From Actinomycetota bacterium (GTDB lineage: Bacteria; Actinomycetota; Acidimicrobiia; IMCC26256; PALSA-610), in NCBI GenBank assembly GCA_005773635.1, contig SXHN01000033.1:1-64000 (forward strand): a stretch of DNA of 64,000 nucleotides. The letters run 5' to 3'. This document shows, one piece after another, positions 39,150 through 51,974 of this stretch. A model generated the notes under the pieces. That model made no database searches, was not told where the DNA came from, and saw only the letters and a list, made by a program, of their open reading frames with translations. Made by a program: the position numbers and the translations under genes. Each line of letters begins with the position of its first letter. The first letter of the stretch is position 1.

Positions 39150-40018
39150 TGCTTACTGTAGATTTCGAACGACTTGGGTTACTTCCCGGCGAGCGGCTCC
39201 TCGACCTCGGCGCTGGCGGCGGTCGCCATGCGTTTCAAGCAATGAAATTGGGGGCGATTACCACAGCGCTCGACTACTCGGCCGCCGACCTCAAAGATGT
39301 CATGGCCACCACTGGGGGCATGCTCTCGCTGAATGAAATCACCGAAGATCAGTACGGTGGGTGCGTCAACGGCAACGCGCTCGACCTGCCCTTTCCCGAC
39401 AACAGTTTCGATCGCATCATCACCAGCGAGGTGCTCGAACACATCTGGGATTGCGAACGAGCCATCACTGAAATCGTGCGCGTTGTACGGCCAGGAGGTC
39501 GGATCGCGGTAACCGTGCCGACGTATTGGCCCGAACGAGTCAACTGGGCACTGAACTGGCGATATCACGATGTTCCGGGCGGGCACGTCCGGATTTTCAA
39601 GCAACGCGAACTCGAAGCGATGCTCGAACGCGCGGGCGTGTACCTGCGGGGTTCACATCATGCCCACGCCTATCACTCACCGTATTGGTGGTTGAAGAAT
39701 GTGTACGGCCTCGACAACACCGAAGCGCCCGTTGTGAAGAAGTATCACGAGTTCTTGGTTCACTGCATCGAAAACTTCGATGGCCCAATCGCGAAGGCCG
39801 AACGATTTCTCAATCCCCTTCTGGGAAAGAGCCTTGTGCTGTACGGAGAAAAGGTCACTCCTGATATGGCCAAATATGGCAAGCGGGCATTGGATCCCGC
39901 GTCGTACGCTTTCCCCGTGGGCGCCGAGAGTGAAGTAGCTACACCAAACGCGATCGAGACCGTGAAAAAGTCTCCCAAAAAGCCCGTCAAACGAGCATCG
40001 ACGAAAGCAAAGGCATAA
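39149..40018 (+). CDS. Class I SAM-dependent methyltransferase
   Basis: ERLLDLGAGGGRHAFQAMKLGA; LPFPDNSFDRIITSEVLEHIWD. ATG overlaps the GT4 stop (TGATG); Lys-rich C-terminal tail. Confidence 0.92.
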   Translation: MLTVDFERLGLLPGERLLDLGAGGGRHAFQAMKLGAITTALDYSAADLKDVMATTGGMLSLNEITEDQYGGCVNGNALDLPFPDNSFDRIITSEVLEHIWDCERAITEIVRVVRPGGRIAVTVPTYWPERVNWALNWRYHDVPGGHVRIFKQRELEAMLERAGVYLRGSHHAHAYHSPYWWLKNVYGLDNTEAPVVKKYHEFLVHCIENFDGPIAKAERFLNPLLGKSLVLYGEKVTPDMAKYGKRALDPASYAFPVGAESEVATPNAIETVKKSPKKPVKRASTKAKA

Positions 40019-41131
40019 ATGCCACGCCTGACAGTGCCTGAGGTGCCAGGTGTCCTGAGCGGAACGGAGGTGATGCAAACCATCGACGCGATTGCGTCGG
40101 TGCAGCGTCCGAATGGCGACATTCCGTGGAGCCCCGGCAACCACACGGACCCGTGGAACATGGTTGAGGCCGCGATGGCACTCGACATCGGTTCGCGCTT
40201 TGCAGATTCACAACGAGCATACGCATGGCTTGCTCGTATGCAACGGCCCGATGGAGCATGGCATGCGTATTACCTCGACGGCGAAATCAAGGAACGTTGG
40301 CTCGATACCAACGTGACGGCCTATGTCGCCACTGGCATCTGGCATCACTATCTCTGTTCGGGCGACACTGCATTTCTTGAGCACTACTTCCCGATGCTGG
40401 AACGCGCGATCGACTTTGTGCTCGATCATCAGATGCCAAGCGGCGCAATCGAATGGGACGCCGATCCAGACCGCACCGACGGCCATGGAGCGCTCCTTAC
40501 CGGCAGTAGCTCGATCTACAAGTCTGTTCGCTGCGCGATCGCGTGCGCGAACCGGCTCGGCCGAGAGCGTCCTGATTGGGAACTCTCGGTGGGTTCACTC
40601 GCAATTGCCGTGGCGCACCGTCCCGAATTGTTCCTCGATAAAGAACGATGGGCGATGGATTGGTACTACCCAATCCTCGGAGGCGTGATGCGCGGCGATG
40701 CCGCCCACGCGCGAATCGCTTCGCGATGGGACCGTTTCGTCGTCCCAAAACGCGGCGTGCGCTGCGTCGAAGACCAACCTTGGGTCACGGCCGCCGAAAC
40801 CTGCGAATGCGTCCTGGCGCTCGATGCCATCGGTGCACATGATCGAGCCCACGAGCTATTCACTTGGGTTCAGTTCTTACGCGCCGACGATGGTTCCTAC
40901 TGGACCGGCGCCAACTTCGAAGGCGAGCACTGGGACCTCAACGGCGAGCTCTACCCGGTCGAACAACCGACCTGGAACTCGGCTGCCGTCGTACTCGCCG
41001 CCAATGCACTCGGCGGCAACGGCCCTACAAGCGGTTTGTTCAGAGGCGAAGGGCTTCCGGCAGGATTGACGGCCGACGAGCTCATCGAAGCCGGGATCAA
41101 CATCGAAGCCGAACGAGCCCGCCGAGCGTAA
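40019..41131 (+). CDS. Terpene-cyclase/prenyltransferase-like (alpha/alpha) barrel protein of unknown activity
   Basis: IDAIASVQRPNGDIPWSPGNHTDPWNMVEAAMALDIG; YAWLARMQRPDGAWHAYYLDGEIKERWLDTNVTAYVATGIWHHYL. Confidence 0.78.
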   Translation: MPRLTVPEVPGVLSGTEVMQTIDAIASVQRPNGDIPWSPGNHTDPWNMVEAAMALDIGSRFADSQRAYAWLARMQRPDGAWHAYYLDGEIKERWLDTNVTAYVATGIWHHYLCSGDTAFLEHYFPMLERAIDFVLDHQMPSGAIEWDADPDRTDGHGALLTGSSSIYKSVRCAIACANRLGRERPDWELSVGSLAIAVAHRPELFLDKERWAMDWYYPILGGVMRGDAAHARIASRWDRFVVPKRGVRCVEDQPWVTAAETCECVLALDAIGAHDRAHELFTWVQFLRADDGSYWTGANFEGEHWDLNGELYPVEQPTWNSAAVVLAANALGGNGPTSGLFRGEGLPAGLTADELIEAGINIEAERARRA

Positions 41132-41147
41132 GCCTGAACAAAACAGC

Positions 41148-41813
41148 CTACGGACGTTGAAGAATCCGTAAACTTCCCGTGGTCGAGGTGGGCACAAATC
41201 CGTCGCTCACTGCACGCTGCCACACCTTGAACGGAGCTTGGCCACCATCGCGTTCAAGTTCGAACACGTCGTGGATCGCCAGGGTTGCGCCCGAACGAAC
41301 AAACCGTGCCCAGTGTTCGTAGTCGGCCATTGCGACGTCGAGCGCGTGTCCACCGTCGATGAAAAGAAACCCAACAGGGGTCGCCCAGGCCATAGCCACA
41401 GGTAGCGAATATCCGATGACCGCAACGACACAATCTTCGAGATCCGCAGCTTCGATCGTGCGGCGGAAAAACGGCAAAGTGTCCATACGGTTCGTCGTTA
41501 GGTCCACGAGTTCCAAATCGTGATGTTCCCAACCGCTTTGATTTTCTTCAGAGCCGCGATGGTGATCCACGGTGAACAGCACTGTGGATGCCGAACGAGC
41601 GGCTGCTCCGAGATACACCGCGGATTTGCCGCAGTACGTTCCGATTTCCAGCAGCGGGCCACCCACAGAAGTTGCCGCGGTCAACGCGGCGTCATGCAAT
41701 GCCTGACCTTCGTCATCGGGCATGAAACCCTTGGCATTGCGGGCGATTTCCAACACGCGGGCGTCCATCATGGCGCAAGTCTCGCCGCCGCACCCATCGA
41801 GATACGCATCCAC
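41148..41813 (-). CDS. Class I SAM-dependent methyltransferase
   Basis: GGPLLEIGTYCGKSAVYLGAAA; VGFLFIDGGHALDVAMADYEHWARFV. Confidence 0.85.
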   Translation of the reverse strand: MDAYLDGCGGETCAMMDARVLEIARNAKGFMPDDEGQALHDAALTAATSVGGPLLEIGTYCGKSAVYLGAAARSASTVLFTVDHHRGSEENQSGWEHHDLELVDLTTNRMDTLPFFRRTIEAADLEDCVVAVIGYSLPVAMAWATPVGFLFIDGGHALDVAMADYEHWARFVRSGATLAIHDVFELERDGGQAPFKVWQRAVSDGFVPTSTTGSLRILQRP

Positions 41814-41860
41814 CCCACAAAACTGCCCACCTCCCAGTCGCCTTCAGCGACGAGCAGCGG

Positions 41861-42661
41861 TCAGAGGCCCATGCGTTGGGTTACGCCATGATCGCGGCCA
41901 GCGGTGTAGCCGCCGTCGACAGGCAACGCAACCCCTGTCACAAAACTCGCATCGGCGCTCAATAGAAATTTAGCCACAGCGGCCAACTCCTCGGGCCGAC
42001 CGAATCGTCGGAGCTTGTGCTCCTGTTCGATATCGATTCGAACATCGTCCATGCCTTCCATACTGAACACACCTTGGAACATCGGCGTATCGATGAAGCC
42101 GGGACAAATGCAGTTAGCTCGAATACCTTGACGCCCGTAATCGATCGCAAGGTTCTTCGTCAGTATCACCACACCACCCTTCGATGCGTTGTAGGCCGAA
42201 CCGCCTGCGGTGCCTTCGAGCCCTTCAACGGACGCGATCGTCACGACCGAGCCTCGGTAGCCATCCATCGGGTCCTGGGCCAACATTGCTGAGATCACAT
42301 GTTTCGCAGTCAAAAACGTGCCCTTAAGATTGACATCGAGCACATAATCCCAGTTCGCTTGGTCGACCCAATGCACCGCGCCCCCACCCGGCACGCCCGC
42401 CGCGGTCACAAGGCCATCAATTCTGCCGTAAGCACTGACCATGCTTGCAACCAACGCTTCAGTGGCAGCTTCGTCGCGCACATCAAGTTCGCTGAACGCC
42501 GCGGCCTCAACACCCGCGCCGAGGTTCAATTCCCGTCGCGGCGGCGCAATATCTGCCCCGACCACCGTGGCACCCTCGTTCAGAAATCGTTCTACACACG
42601 CTTCACCAATACCCGAACTCGCTCCCGTCACCAAGATGACTTGTCCGTCTAATGCTCGCAT
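41861..42661 (-). CDS. SDR family oxidoreductase
   Basis: QVILVTGASSGIGEACVERFLNEGATVVGADI; SAYNASKGGVVILTKNLAIDYGRQGIRANCICPGFIDTPM. Confidence 0.95.
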   Translation of the reverse strand: MRALDGQVILVTGASSGIGEACVERFLNEGATVVGADIAPPRRELNLGAGVEAAAFSELDVRDEAATEALVASMVSAYGRIDGLVTAAGVPGGGAVHWVDQANWDYVLDVNLKGTFLTAKHVISAMLAQDPMDGYRGSVVTIASVEGLEGTAGGSAYNASKGGVVILTKNLAIDYGRQGIRANCICPGFIDTPMFQGVFSMEGMDDVRIDIEQEHKLRRFGRPEELAAVAKFLLSADASFVTGVALPVDGGYTAGRDHGVTQRMGL

Positions 42662-42727
42662 GGAGTTTCGCAGCCTCTCTGACAGTAAAATCCAACAGTT
42701 CTCGTCGAACCCCTAGGAGCCGACCCG

Positions 42728-43723
42728 ATGGCCATCGAACATAATCCAGATCGCAACCTTGCATTGGAGCTCGTGCGAGTAACCGAAGCGGCAGCACTCG
42801 CGGCGGGGAGATGGATGGGCCGAGGCGATAAGAACGGCGTCGACGGCGCGGCAGTCGACGCCATGCGCATCGTCCTCAACTCGATGGCAATCGACGGCAT
42901 CGTGGTAATTGGCGAAGGCGAAAAAGATGAAGCTCCCATGCTGTACAACGGTGAGCGCATCGGTGGCGACGGCGGTCTTCCCGTCGACATTGCAGTCGAT
43001 CCCGTCGACGGCACCACGCTGTGCTCGTTAGGCCAAGACAACGCAATCGCGGTGATCGCAATGAGCCAACGCGGCACGATGTACAACCCCGGACCCTGCG
43101 TCTACATGGACAAAATCGCAGTGGGTGCTGCGTGCAAAGACGTCGTCGACATCGATGCGCCGGTTAAAGCCAACCTGCACGCGGTCGCCAAGGCACTCGG
43201 CGAGAAGGTGCACGACGTCACCGCGGTCGTGCTCGACCGGCCGCGTCACGAGGTCTTGATTCGCCAAATTCGAGAAGCTGGCGCTCGAATCAAATTGATC
43301 TCCGATGGCGACATCGCGGGTGCGATCGCGGTTGCAACGCCCGGCACTGGTTGCGACATTCTCTTCGGAATCGGTGGGACTCCCGAGGGCGTCACGGCCG
43401 CATGCGCCATGAAATGCCTCGGCGGCGAGATCTACGGCCGACTCTGGCCACGCACCGACGAAGAACGCGCCGAAGCAACCGAGGCGGGCTACGACCTCAA
43501 CGCGGTACTCACGATCAACGATTTGGTCAGCAGCGATGATGTGTTCTTCGCGGCCACCGGCGTGACAAACGGCGACTTCCTGAAAGGTGTGCACTATCTG
43601 CCTGATGGAGCGATCACCGAGTCGCTCGTGATGCGCTCGAAAAGCGGGACGATCCGCAAAATCGAGGCAACCCACCAGTGGTCAAAACTCGTGGATTACT
43701 CCGCCGTCCGTTGGGGCGAATAG
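42728..43723 (+). CDS. glpX: Class II fructose-1,6-bisphosphatase
   Basis: [66 protein letters not shown]. Confidence 0.96.
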   Translation: MAIEHNPDRNLALELVRVTEAAALAAGRWMGRGDKNGVDGAAVDAMRIVLNSMAIDGIVVIGEGEKDEAPMLYNGERIGGDGGLPVDIAVDPVDGTTLCSLGQDNAIAVIAMSQRGTMYNPGPCVYMDKIAVGAACKDVVDIDAPVKANLHAVAKALGEKVHDVTAVVLDRPRHEVLIRQIREAGARIKLISDGDIAGAIAVATPGTGCDILFGIGGTPEGVTAACAMKCLGGEIYGRLWPRTDEERAEATEAGYDLNAVLTINDLVSSDDVFFAATGVTNGDFLKGVHYLPDGAITESLVMRSKSGTIRKIEATHQWSKLVDYSAVRWGE

Positions 43724-43774
43724 CCACTCAGCCTGCAGTTCGGTTCCGAAACCAACGCAGTACCGTCTCAGCCT

Positions 43775-44425
43775 GTGCCAACCTCAAAGAATGCTCAAAA
43801 TCCACCGCGGGCAGTGGTGCGCATCGGTCCATCCTGGATACAGGTTGTTGCACTCGCCATTGCCGTTGCGTTCGTGAGTTCCGCCATGGTGTACTACCTC
43901 GAAAATCGCACGGAGGCTCCGAACGCCGCCGATATCGGATTCATCGATGATATGAATCTGCACCATCAGCAGGCGATTTCGATGTCGTTTGCATATGCCC
44001 GGCGGGCGCAGGGTGGCCAAATACGAAACACCGCTGAAGAAATCATCACCAACCAAGCCGGCGACCTGCGAACTATGGGCCAACTACGCGGAAACTGGGA
44101 TGAAGGCGATGGGAACGAAGCAGGCACTGTCATGGCGTGGATGGGCATGCAACGGCCACTCCAAGAGATGCCAGGATTCGCGAGCGAATCCGATGTTGCA
44201 AAGCTGGCAACGCTGCAAGGTCGAGCACTCGACGACCACTTCACGACGCTGATGATTCGCCACCATCTCGGCGGAATCCATATGGCCGAAGCTGGCGCAC
44301 AACGCGCAGGCATTGCGAAAGTGAAGGCGTTCGCCCGCGGGATCGCGCTACTTCAGGACCAAGAAATCGAAGAAATTAATATTTGGCGAGCCAGCGCCAA
44401 TCTCGAAAGAATTACAAGCCTGTAA
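43775..44425 (+). CDS. DUF305 family membrane-anchored protein
   Basis: N-terminal TM; FIDDMNLHHQQAISMSFAYARRA; LMIRHHLGGIHMAEAGA. Confidence 0.92.
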   Translation: MPTSKNAQNPPRAVVRIGPSWIQVVALAIAVAFVSSAMVYYLENRTEAPNAADIGFIDDMNLHHQQAISMSFAYARRAQGGQIRNTAEEIITNQAGDLRTMGQLRGNWDEGDGNEAGTVMAWMGMQRPLQEMPGFASESDVAKLATLQGRALDDHFTTLMIRHHLGGIHMAEAGAQRAGIAKVKAFARGIALLQDQEIEEINIWRASANLERITSL

Positions 44426-44436
44426 GCCCGCCAGGC

Positions 44437-44477
44437 CGCCCAACGTCGGCTGACACCGACGCAGAGCCGACCGGGCG
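44437..44477 (+). promoter_or_regulatory. Putative RNA leader with mutually exclusive hairpins upstream of copC/D-like gene
   Basis: Stem 1 cgtcgg (44444-44449)/ccgacg (44456-44461) competes with stem 2 gtcggct (44445-44451)/agccgac (44465-44471) extended by cgccc (44437-44441)/gggcg (44473-44477). Confidence 0.4.
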
Positions 44478-44500
44478 ACAAAAAAACTTAGGAACTAACC

Positions 44501-46204
44501 GTGGCAAACCAACGACTGACTGATGTGCACCGCTGCAACGCCACTTGCTCTCAATGGTCGAAGCGGTCGGCGCAGATACTGGTTGCGTTCAGCCTCGCGA
44601 TCATGGCGCTCATCGGGTTCGCAAGCCCGAGCTCCGCACATGCGGTATTGGAATCGTCGAGCCCTGCGGCCAATTCCACCGTCGCAGCGGCGCCCGAGCA
44701 AATAGTCCTGCAATTCAATGGCGAAGTGAAATTCTCCGCTCAGCAACCGCGCCTCCTCGATAGCCAAGCGGTTGGGATCACCACGGGCACCGCGACCTTG
44801 AGTGACGCGGGGAAACGCATCACGATTCCTATACCAAAACTCAAAGTCGGCACTTACACCGTCGTCTGGCGAGTTCTCAGCACCGATGGTCACCCACTTC
44901 CGGGATCGTTGGTATTCAATGTCGGATCGCCGAGTACGACCAACCATGTCGGACACATCAGCGGAGAGTCCACCTCGAAGGCCGTCGGCATCTTCATGGG
45001 AGTGCTGCGCACGATCGGCTTCGCTGCATTCACGACCGCGGTGGGCTCACTGTTGTTCGTAGCGGTCTGCGTACCCCACCTCGCGGGCACGCGCCGCGCC
45101 CAAATGTTGACCGCGTTGTCGTTGTTCGTGCTCGGTCTAGCCGCGATCGCCCAGTGTTTCGGACTCCACCCGTTCACCAACGGCGGCAGCGTCGGCGACA
45201 TCGCGAGCTTCAAGCATTTCCGAGATTCTCTCGAACTCGACCACGGCAAGGCCTTGGTTATTCGCTTCGGCCTCGCACTTGTCGGAATACTGCTGTTCTC
45301 ACGCCATCGCCTCCGCGGAAAACGGTTGCTCGGGCTCCTGTTGGTTGGCACTTGGGTTGCAGGTCTCGCGGCGACGTTTGCCTATATCGGCCATCCCCGC
45401 AGCGGTCGGTGGCAGACCCTCGCAATACTGCTCGATGGTGTGCACCTTGTCGCGGCCTCGGCCTGGGTTGGTGGACTTTTCGCGCTCATCGTGTTGGTGC
45501 TGATTGACAAGTCATCAACCGAGCATCACGCCGCCGCAGTGAAATTCGGCAAAATCGCGGCGACATCGGTTGTTGTTGTCGTACTCACGGGATCAATACA
45601 AGCCATTCGACAGATGACTTCGATCACTGATTTTTGGCAAGAAACCTACGGAAGGCTGCTCGGCGTGAAGCTCATAGCGGTCGGCCTCATCTTGTTGGTT
45701 GCTGCCCGCAGCCGTTGGCTTACCAAGGGCGAAGACTCCGACCCCAAACAACTGCGCAGGATGGTCGCGCTTGAAACTGTCGGGGTTACCGTCGTGATTT
45801 CGCTCACTGCACTTCTGGTGAACAGCCCTCCGCCGCAAGATACCAAGACACTGCGATATCGGACGCAAGTAGTCAGGCCAACCGCGACGGCGATGGTGAC
45901 TGCCGAAGGGTTCACATTCCGCGCGGCGATCGACCCGAATGCCATGGGGGCCACGACCCTCACCCTCACGGTGGAATCAGCACCGGGAGTCCGTGCAGAT
46001 CTTTTCGAACTCAACGCGACGCTGCAACCCGTAAAAACTGGCATCGACATTCCGCCAATTGAAGTTTCTCTGGTTGGCGACAATGGAAAATACATTTCGC
46101 AAGGTCTCACCATCCCAACCCCGGGCACGTGGACGCTCGCGTTGCGTGCGCTCACCGGACCGATAACTCAATTTGAAACGTCCACCACGCTCAACATCGG
46201 TTGA
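44501..46204 (+). CDS. Fused CopC-CopD copper resistance/transport protein
   Basis: Signal sequence ending SSAHAVLESSSPAANSTV (N-terminal His of CopC), then CopD-type multi-TM domain. Confidence 0.92.
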   Translation: MANQRLTDVHRCNATCSQWSKRSAQILVAFSLAIMALIGFASPSSAHAVLESSSPAANSTVAAAPEQIVLQFNGEVKFSAQQPRLLDSQAVGITTGTATLSDAGKRITIPIPKLKVGTYTVVWRVLSTDGHPLPGSLVFNVGSPSTTNHVGHISGESTSKAVGIFMGVLRTIGFAAFTTAVGSLLFVAVCVPHLAGTRRAQMLTALSLFVLGLAAIAQCFGLHPFTNGGSVGDIASFKHFRDSLELDHGKALVIRFGLALVGILLFSRHRLRGKRLLGLLLVGTWVAGLAATFAYIGHPRSGRWQTLAILLDGVHLVAASAWVGGLFALIVLVLIDKSSTEHHAAAVKFGKIAATSVVVVVLTGSIQAIRQMTSITDFWQETYGRLLGVKLIAVGLILLVAARSRWLTKGEDSDPKQLRRMVALETVGVTVVISLTALLVNSPPPQDTKTLRYRTQVVRPTATAMVTAEGFTFRAAIDPNAMGATTLTLTVESAPGVRADLFELNATLQPVKTGIDIPPIEVSLVGDNGKYISQGLTIPTPGTWTLALRALTGPITQFETSTTLNIG

Positions 46205-46227
46205 GCTGAACCACCGAAGGAATAATT

Positions 46228-46995
46228 GTGAAACGAACGCTCACCATGTTGGGTGTAACCGCCGCTGTTGTGGTTGTCACCGCCATTCCGGCTTCATCCC
46301 ACGTCGAGTTCCAACCATCGAGTGCGACCGTAGGCGCGACAAGCGAGCTCACACTCTTCGTCGAAGATGAGAAGTCTGACGCGGGCACAACGAAGGTCGA
46401 ATTGTTCTTTCCGACCGACCAGAAGCTCACAGTGGCTGCAGCCGAGGCGCCCGATGGCTGGGAGGTCACCGCGCAGGGTGGCTCGATCGGTGGCGACGCG
46501 ACCGGTCTCACTTGGACCGGTCCTGCCATCGCTGGCAACGTCAACGTGTCACTGACGCTCGGCCCATTGCCGACTGCCATAGGCCCGCTGCAATTCAGCG
46601 TCGTACAGACCTATGACAACGATGAGGTCGATCGGTGGATCGGAGCCGCTGGGGCCGGTAACCCAGGGCCAGTCCTGCAGCTCCTCGCGCCGGGCGCGAC
46701 CACAACGACCGGCACAGACGAACACGGCGGGGGTAGCCACCACGGCGGGGGCAGCCACCATGGCGGGTCTGAAACAACTGTCGCCGATCACCACGGAGGA
46801 AATTCCGGCCACGAAGGTGGTTCACACGACAACGAAACAACCACCTCGGCCGCACCGACAGCGACTACGGCTACCGCTGCAACCCCCAAAGATGATGACA
46901 GCAGCGCAGCTCCAGCGATCATTGGAGTAATTGCCGCCGCACTCATACTCGGCGGCGGACTCTTCTTCGCAGCCAAATCCCGCAACAAGCAATAG
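46228..46995 (+). CDS. YcnI-like DUF1775 protein with His/Gly-rich linker and C-terminal TM
   Basis: Signal peptide ending ASSHVEFQPSSATVGATSELTLFVEDEKSDAGTTKVELFFP; HGGGSHHGGGSHHGG; C-terminal TM plus basic tail. Confidence 0.9.
   Translation: MKRTLTMLGVTAAVVVVTAIPASSHVEFQPSSATVGATSELTLFVEDEKSDAGTTKVELFFPTDQKLTVAAAEAPDGWEVTAQGGSIGGDATGLTWTGPAIAGNVNVSLTLGPLPTAIGPLQFSVVQTYDNDEVDRWIGAAGAGNPGPVLQLLAPGATTTTGTDEHGGGSHHGGGSHHGGSETTVADHHGGNSGHEGGSHDNETTTSAAPTATTATAATPKDDDSSAAPAIIGVIAAALILGGGLFFAAKSRNKQ
46723..46767 (+). repeat. 2.5 copies of an 18-bp tandem repeat (cacggcggggg[t/c]agccac) encoding HGGGSH
   Basis: Read directly inside the YcnI-like CDS. Confidence 0.85.
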
Positions 46996-47005
46996 CCGCC
47001 GAGTG

Positions 47006-47398
47006 CTATGCGCCCGCGACCTCGAGGCGAGTCACCGCTCTTGCCAACGCGGCTTTCGCGTCCACATCGTCGGCGTTGTTCGAAAGGGCTGCTTCTGCGT
47101 TGCGTTTCGCCATCGTCGCGCGATCCACATCGATGTCGGCTGCGAGTTCTGCGACATCACTGAGGATTACGACCTTGGCTCCGTCAACCTGCACGAACCC
47201 ACCATGACACGCGATCTTCAGCTCCGAGGAATCTGTACCGAGCACGCGTACCGGCCAAGTCTGGAGTGCAGCAAGAAATGGGGCGTGCCCGGGTTCGAAC
47301 CCGATGTCGCCCCCGCCGATGGTGCGCGCTGAAACATAGCTCGCCTCGCCCTCATACAAGACCTTCTCGGGCGACACGAGTTGCACCGTGAACGGCAT
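47006..47398 (-). CDS. atpC: F1 ATP synthase epsilon subunit
   Basis: MPFTVQLVSPEKVLYEGEASYVSARTIGGGDIGFEPGHAPFLAAL; last gene of the atp operon. Confidence 0.95.
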   Translation of the reverse strand: MPFTVQLVSPEKVLYEGEASYVSARTIGGGDIGFEPGHAPFLAALQTWPVRVLGTDSSELKIACHGGFVQVDGAKVVILSDVAELAADIDVDRATMAKRNAEAALSNNADDVDAKAALARAVTRLEVAGA

Positions 47399-47449
47399 GG
47401 CCTTACGCCCACTCGCCGGCGCTCGCGCCGCGAGAAGCGGTCATCCCAA

Positions 47450-49824
<2,375 letters not shown>

Positions 49825-49833
49825 GCGTCGTCC

Positions 49834-51435
49834 CTAGACCGTCATGCCGTCTTCGAGGCTGTCCGCGGCAGCACCGTCGTAGCCCGCCGATGTCGCAGCC
49901 TTCAGCGCGGCATCATTGGCAGCGTCACCGCTCACGAACCGGCTCTTGAACTCCGATACAGCAGCCGTCATCGTGGAATCGTCCATCGCACCCGATGTAC
50001 GAATCGCAGCGATCAACTCCGAACGCTGCGAGCGCATGAACTCAAGAAGTTCGGCTTCGAATCGACGAACATCCGAGACGTTGACGTCATCGAGGTAGCC
50101 CTTGGTGCCAGCAAAGATCGAAACAACCTGTTCTTCCATTGGCATAGGCGAGTTGAGGTTCTGCTTCAGCAATTCCACCAACCGGTACCCGCGCTCAAGC
50201 TGGCTCTTCGATACGGCATCGAGCTCGGAACCAAACGTTGCGAATGCTTCGAGTTCACGAAACTGGGCAAGGTCGAGCTTCAACGTGCCGGCGACCGACT
50301 TCATCGCTTTGGTCTGGGCCGCGCCGCCGACTCGGCTCACCGAAATACCTACATCGACTGCTGGACGCACGCCGGATTTGAACAAATCGTCTTGCAAGTA
50401 GATCTGGCCGTCGGTGATCGAGATCACATTCGTGGGGATGTAAGCAGATACGTCGCCCGCTTTGGTCTCGATGACTGGCAGCGCGGTGAGAGAACCCGCA
50501 CCAAGATCATCGCTGAGCTTGGCGGCGCGCTCAAGAAGACGGGAGTGGAGGTAGAACACGTCGCCGGGGTACGCCTCACGGCCCGGTGGGCGACGCAGCA
50601 GCAATGCCATCTGCCGGTAGGCCTCAGCTTGCTTCGAGAGGTCGTCATAGACCACAAGCGCGGCTTCGCCGTTTTCCATCCAGTACTGCCCCATCGCACA
50701 ACCTGCGTAGGGTGCGAGGTATTTGAAGACGGCTTCGACGCCCGCCGGCGCGTTGACGACCACGGTGTATTCCATCGCGCCGTGCTTTTCGAGCGTGGCC
50801 ACGGTTGTTGCGACGGTCGACGCTTTCTGACCAATCGCTACATAAATGCACTTCACGCCCTGGCCCTTTTGGTTCAGGATCGTGTCGATAGCGACGGTCG
50901 TCTTGCCAGTTTTACGGTCACCGATGATCAACTGACGCTGGCCACGGCCTACTGGCGTCATTGCGTCAATGGCTTTGATTCCGCTCTGCAACGGCTCGTG
51001 CACTGGCTTGCGACCGACGATTCCCGGCGCCTGGATTTCCATCCGGCGATCGATCGCACCCGTGATGGGGCCTTTGCCATCAATCGGGTTGCCGAGGCCG
51101 TCGACGACCCGGCCCAGCATGACGTCACCGACTGGCACCGACAAGATACGACCGGTGGCTTTGACGAGACCGCCTTCTTCGATCGAGTCTGCGGCACCAA
51201 GAACAACCGCGCCAATCGCGTCTTCGTCAAGGTTCAGCGCAAGACCGAGCTTGCCGCCCTCGAACTCCAAGAGTTCGTTGACTGCTGCGTTGGGAAGCCC
51301 TTGCACACGAGCAACGCCGTCGGCGACCTCGAGAACACGCCCGACCTGTTCTTTTTCGGTGACAGGTTGATAACTGTTGACGTGCTTTTGCAACGCCGCG
51401 GCAATGTCGCCTGCGTTGATGGTGAGTTCAGCCAT
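49834..51435 (-). CDS. atpA: F1 ATP synthase alpha subunit
   Basis: [62 protein letters not shown]. Confidence 0.98.
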   Translation of the reverse strand: MAELTINAGDIAAALQKHVNSYQPVTEKEQVGRVLEVADGVARVQGLPNAAVNELLEFEGGKLGLALNLDEDAIGAVVLGAADSIEEGGLVKATGRILSVPVGDVMLGRVVDGLGNPIDGKGPITGAIDRRMEIQAPGIVGRKPVHEPLQSGIKAIDAMTPVGRGQRQLIIGDRKTGKTTVAIDTILNQKGQGVKCIYVAIGQKASTVATTVATLEKHGAMEYTVVVNAPAGVEAVFKYLAPYAGCAMGQYWMENGEAALVVYDDLSKQAEAYRQMALLLRRPPGREAYPGDVFYLHSRLLERAAKLSDDLGAGSLTALPVIETKAGDVSAYIPTNVISITDGQIYLQDDLFKSGVRPAVDVGISVSRVGGAAQTKAMKSVAGTLKLDLAQFRELEAFATFGSELDAVSKSQLERGYRLVELLKQNLNSPMPMEEQVVSIFAGTKGYLDDVNVSDVRRFEAELLEFMRSQRSELIAAIRTSGAMDDSTMTAAVSEFKSRFVSGDAANDAALKAATSAGYDGAAADSLEDGMTV

Positions 51436-51968
51436 CAGATGGAATCCTTCAGTTGGTCCAAACGGTGTCGGACGGTGCCGTCGATCACGGTGTCACCAAC
51501 GCGAGCGACCAGCCCACCCAACACGCTGGCGTCGACGATGACCTTCACTTCTACTTGCTTGCCTGTTGCTCGCGACAGCGACGCCGCGAGTTGTGCGATT
51601 TGAACATCAGTAAGCGCTACCGCGGACCGGACCTCAGCCACTTCGTGGCTGCGAGCCTCGGCCGCTAATGCAATAAACCGATCGACAATCGCTGGGAGGT
51701 CGTTAGCGCGGCCAATGCTCACGATGAAACCAACCACCGCGGTGGTCACCGAGAGCGCTTTGCCACCCAACAAATCGTCAGCAAGCGCGAGCCGCCGCTC
51801 GGCTGGCGAAGCCGTATCCGTCAGAGCCGAGCGCAACCCGTCGTTGCCTTCGAACACCCGAGCAAATCGAAACAGTTCGTCTTCGACCTCTGCGACATAA
51901 CCTTCGACCGCAACGATCTCCCGAATCGCTTTGGCGTACGCATCGATGCGTGAATCGGCACTCATCAC
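51435..51968 (-). CDS. atpH: F1 ATP synthase delta subunit
   Basis: C-terminal [22 protein letters not shown]; position in operon. Confidence 0.93.
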   Translation of the reverse strand: MMSADSRIDAYAKAIREIVAVEGYVAEVEDELFRFARVFEGNDGLRSALTDTASPAERRLALADDLLGGKALSVTTAVVGFIVSIGRANDLPAIVDRFIALAAEARSHEVAEVRSAVALTDVQIAQLAASLSRATGKQVEVKVIVDASVLGGLVARVGDTVIDGTVRHRLDQLKDSI

Positions 51969-51974
51969 TAGGTC

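Noticed and set aside
47290-47303. cgggttcgaacccg, resembling a tRNA T-arm
   Set aside because: Lies inside atpC coding sequence; no acceptor, D or anticodon arms fit around it. Kept only as a 14-bp palindrome.
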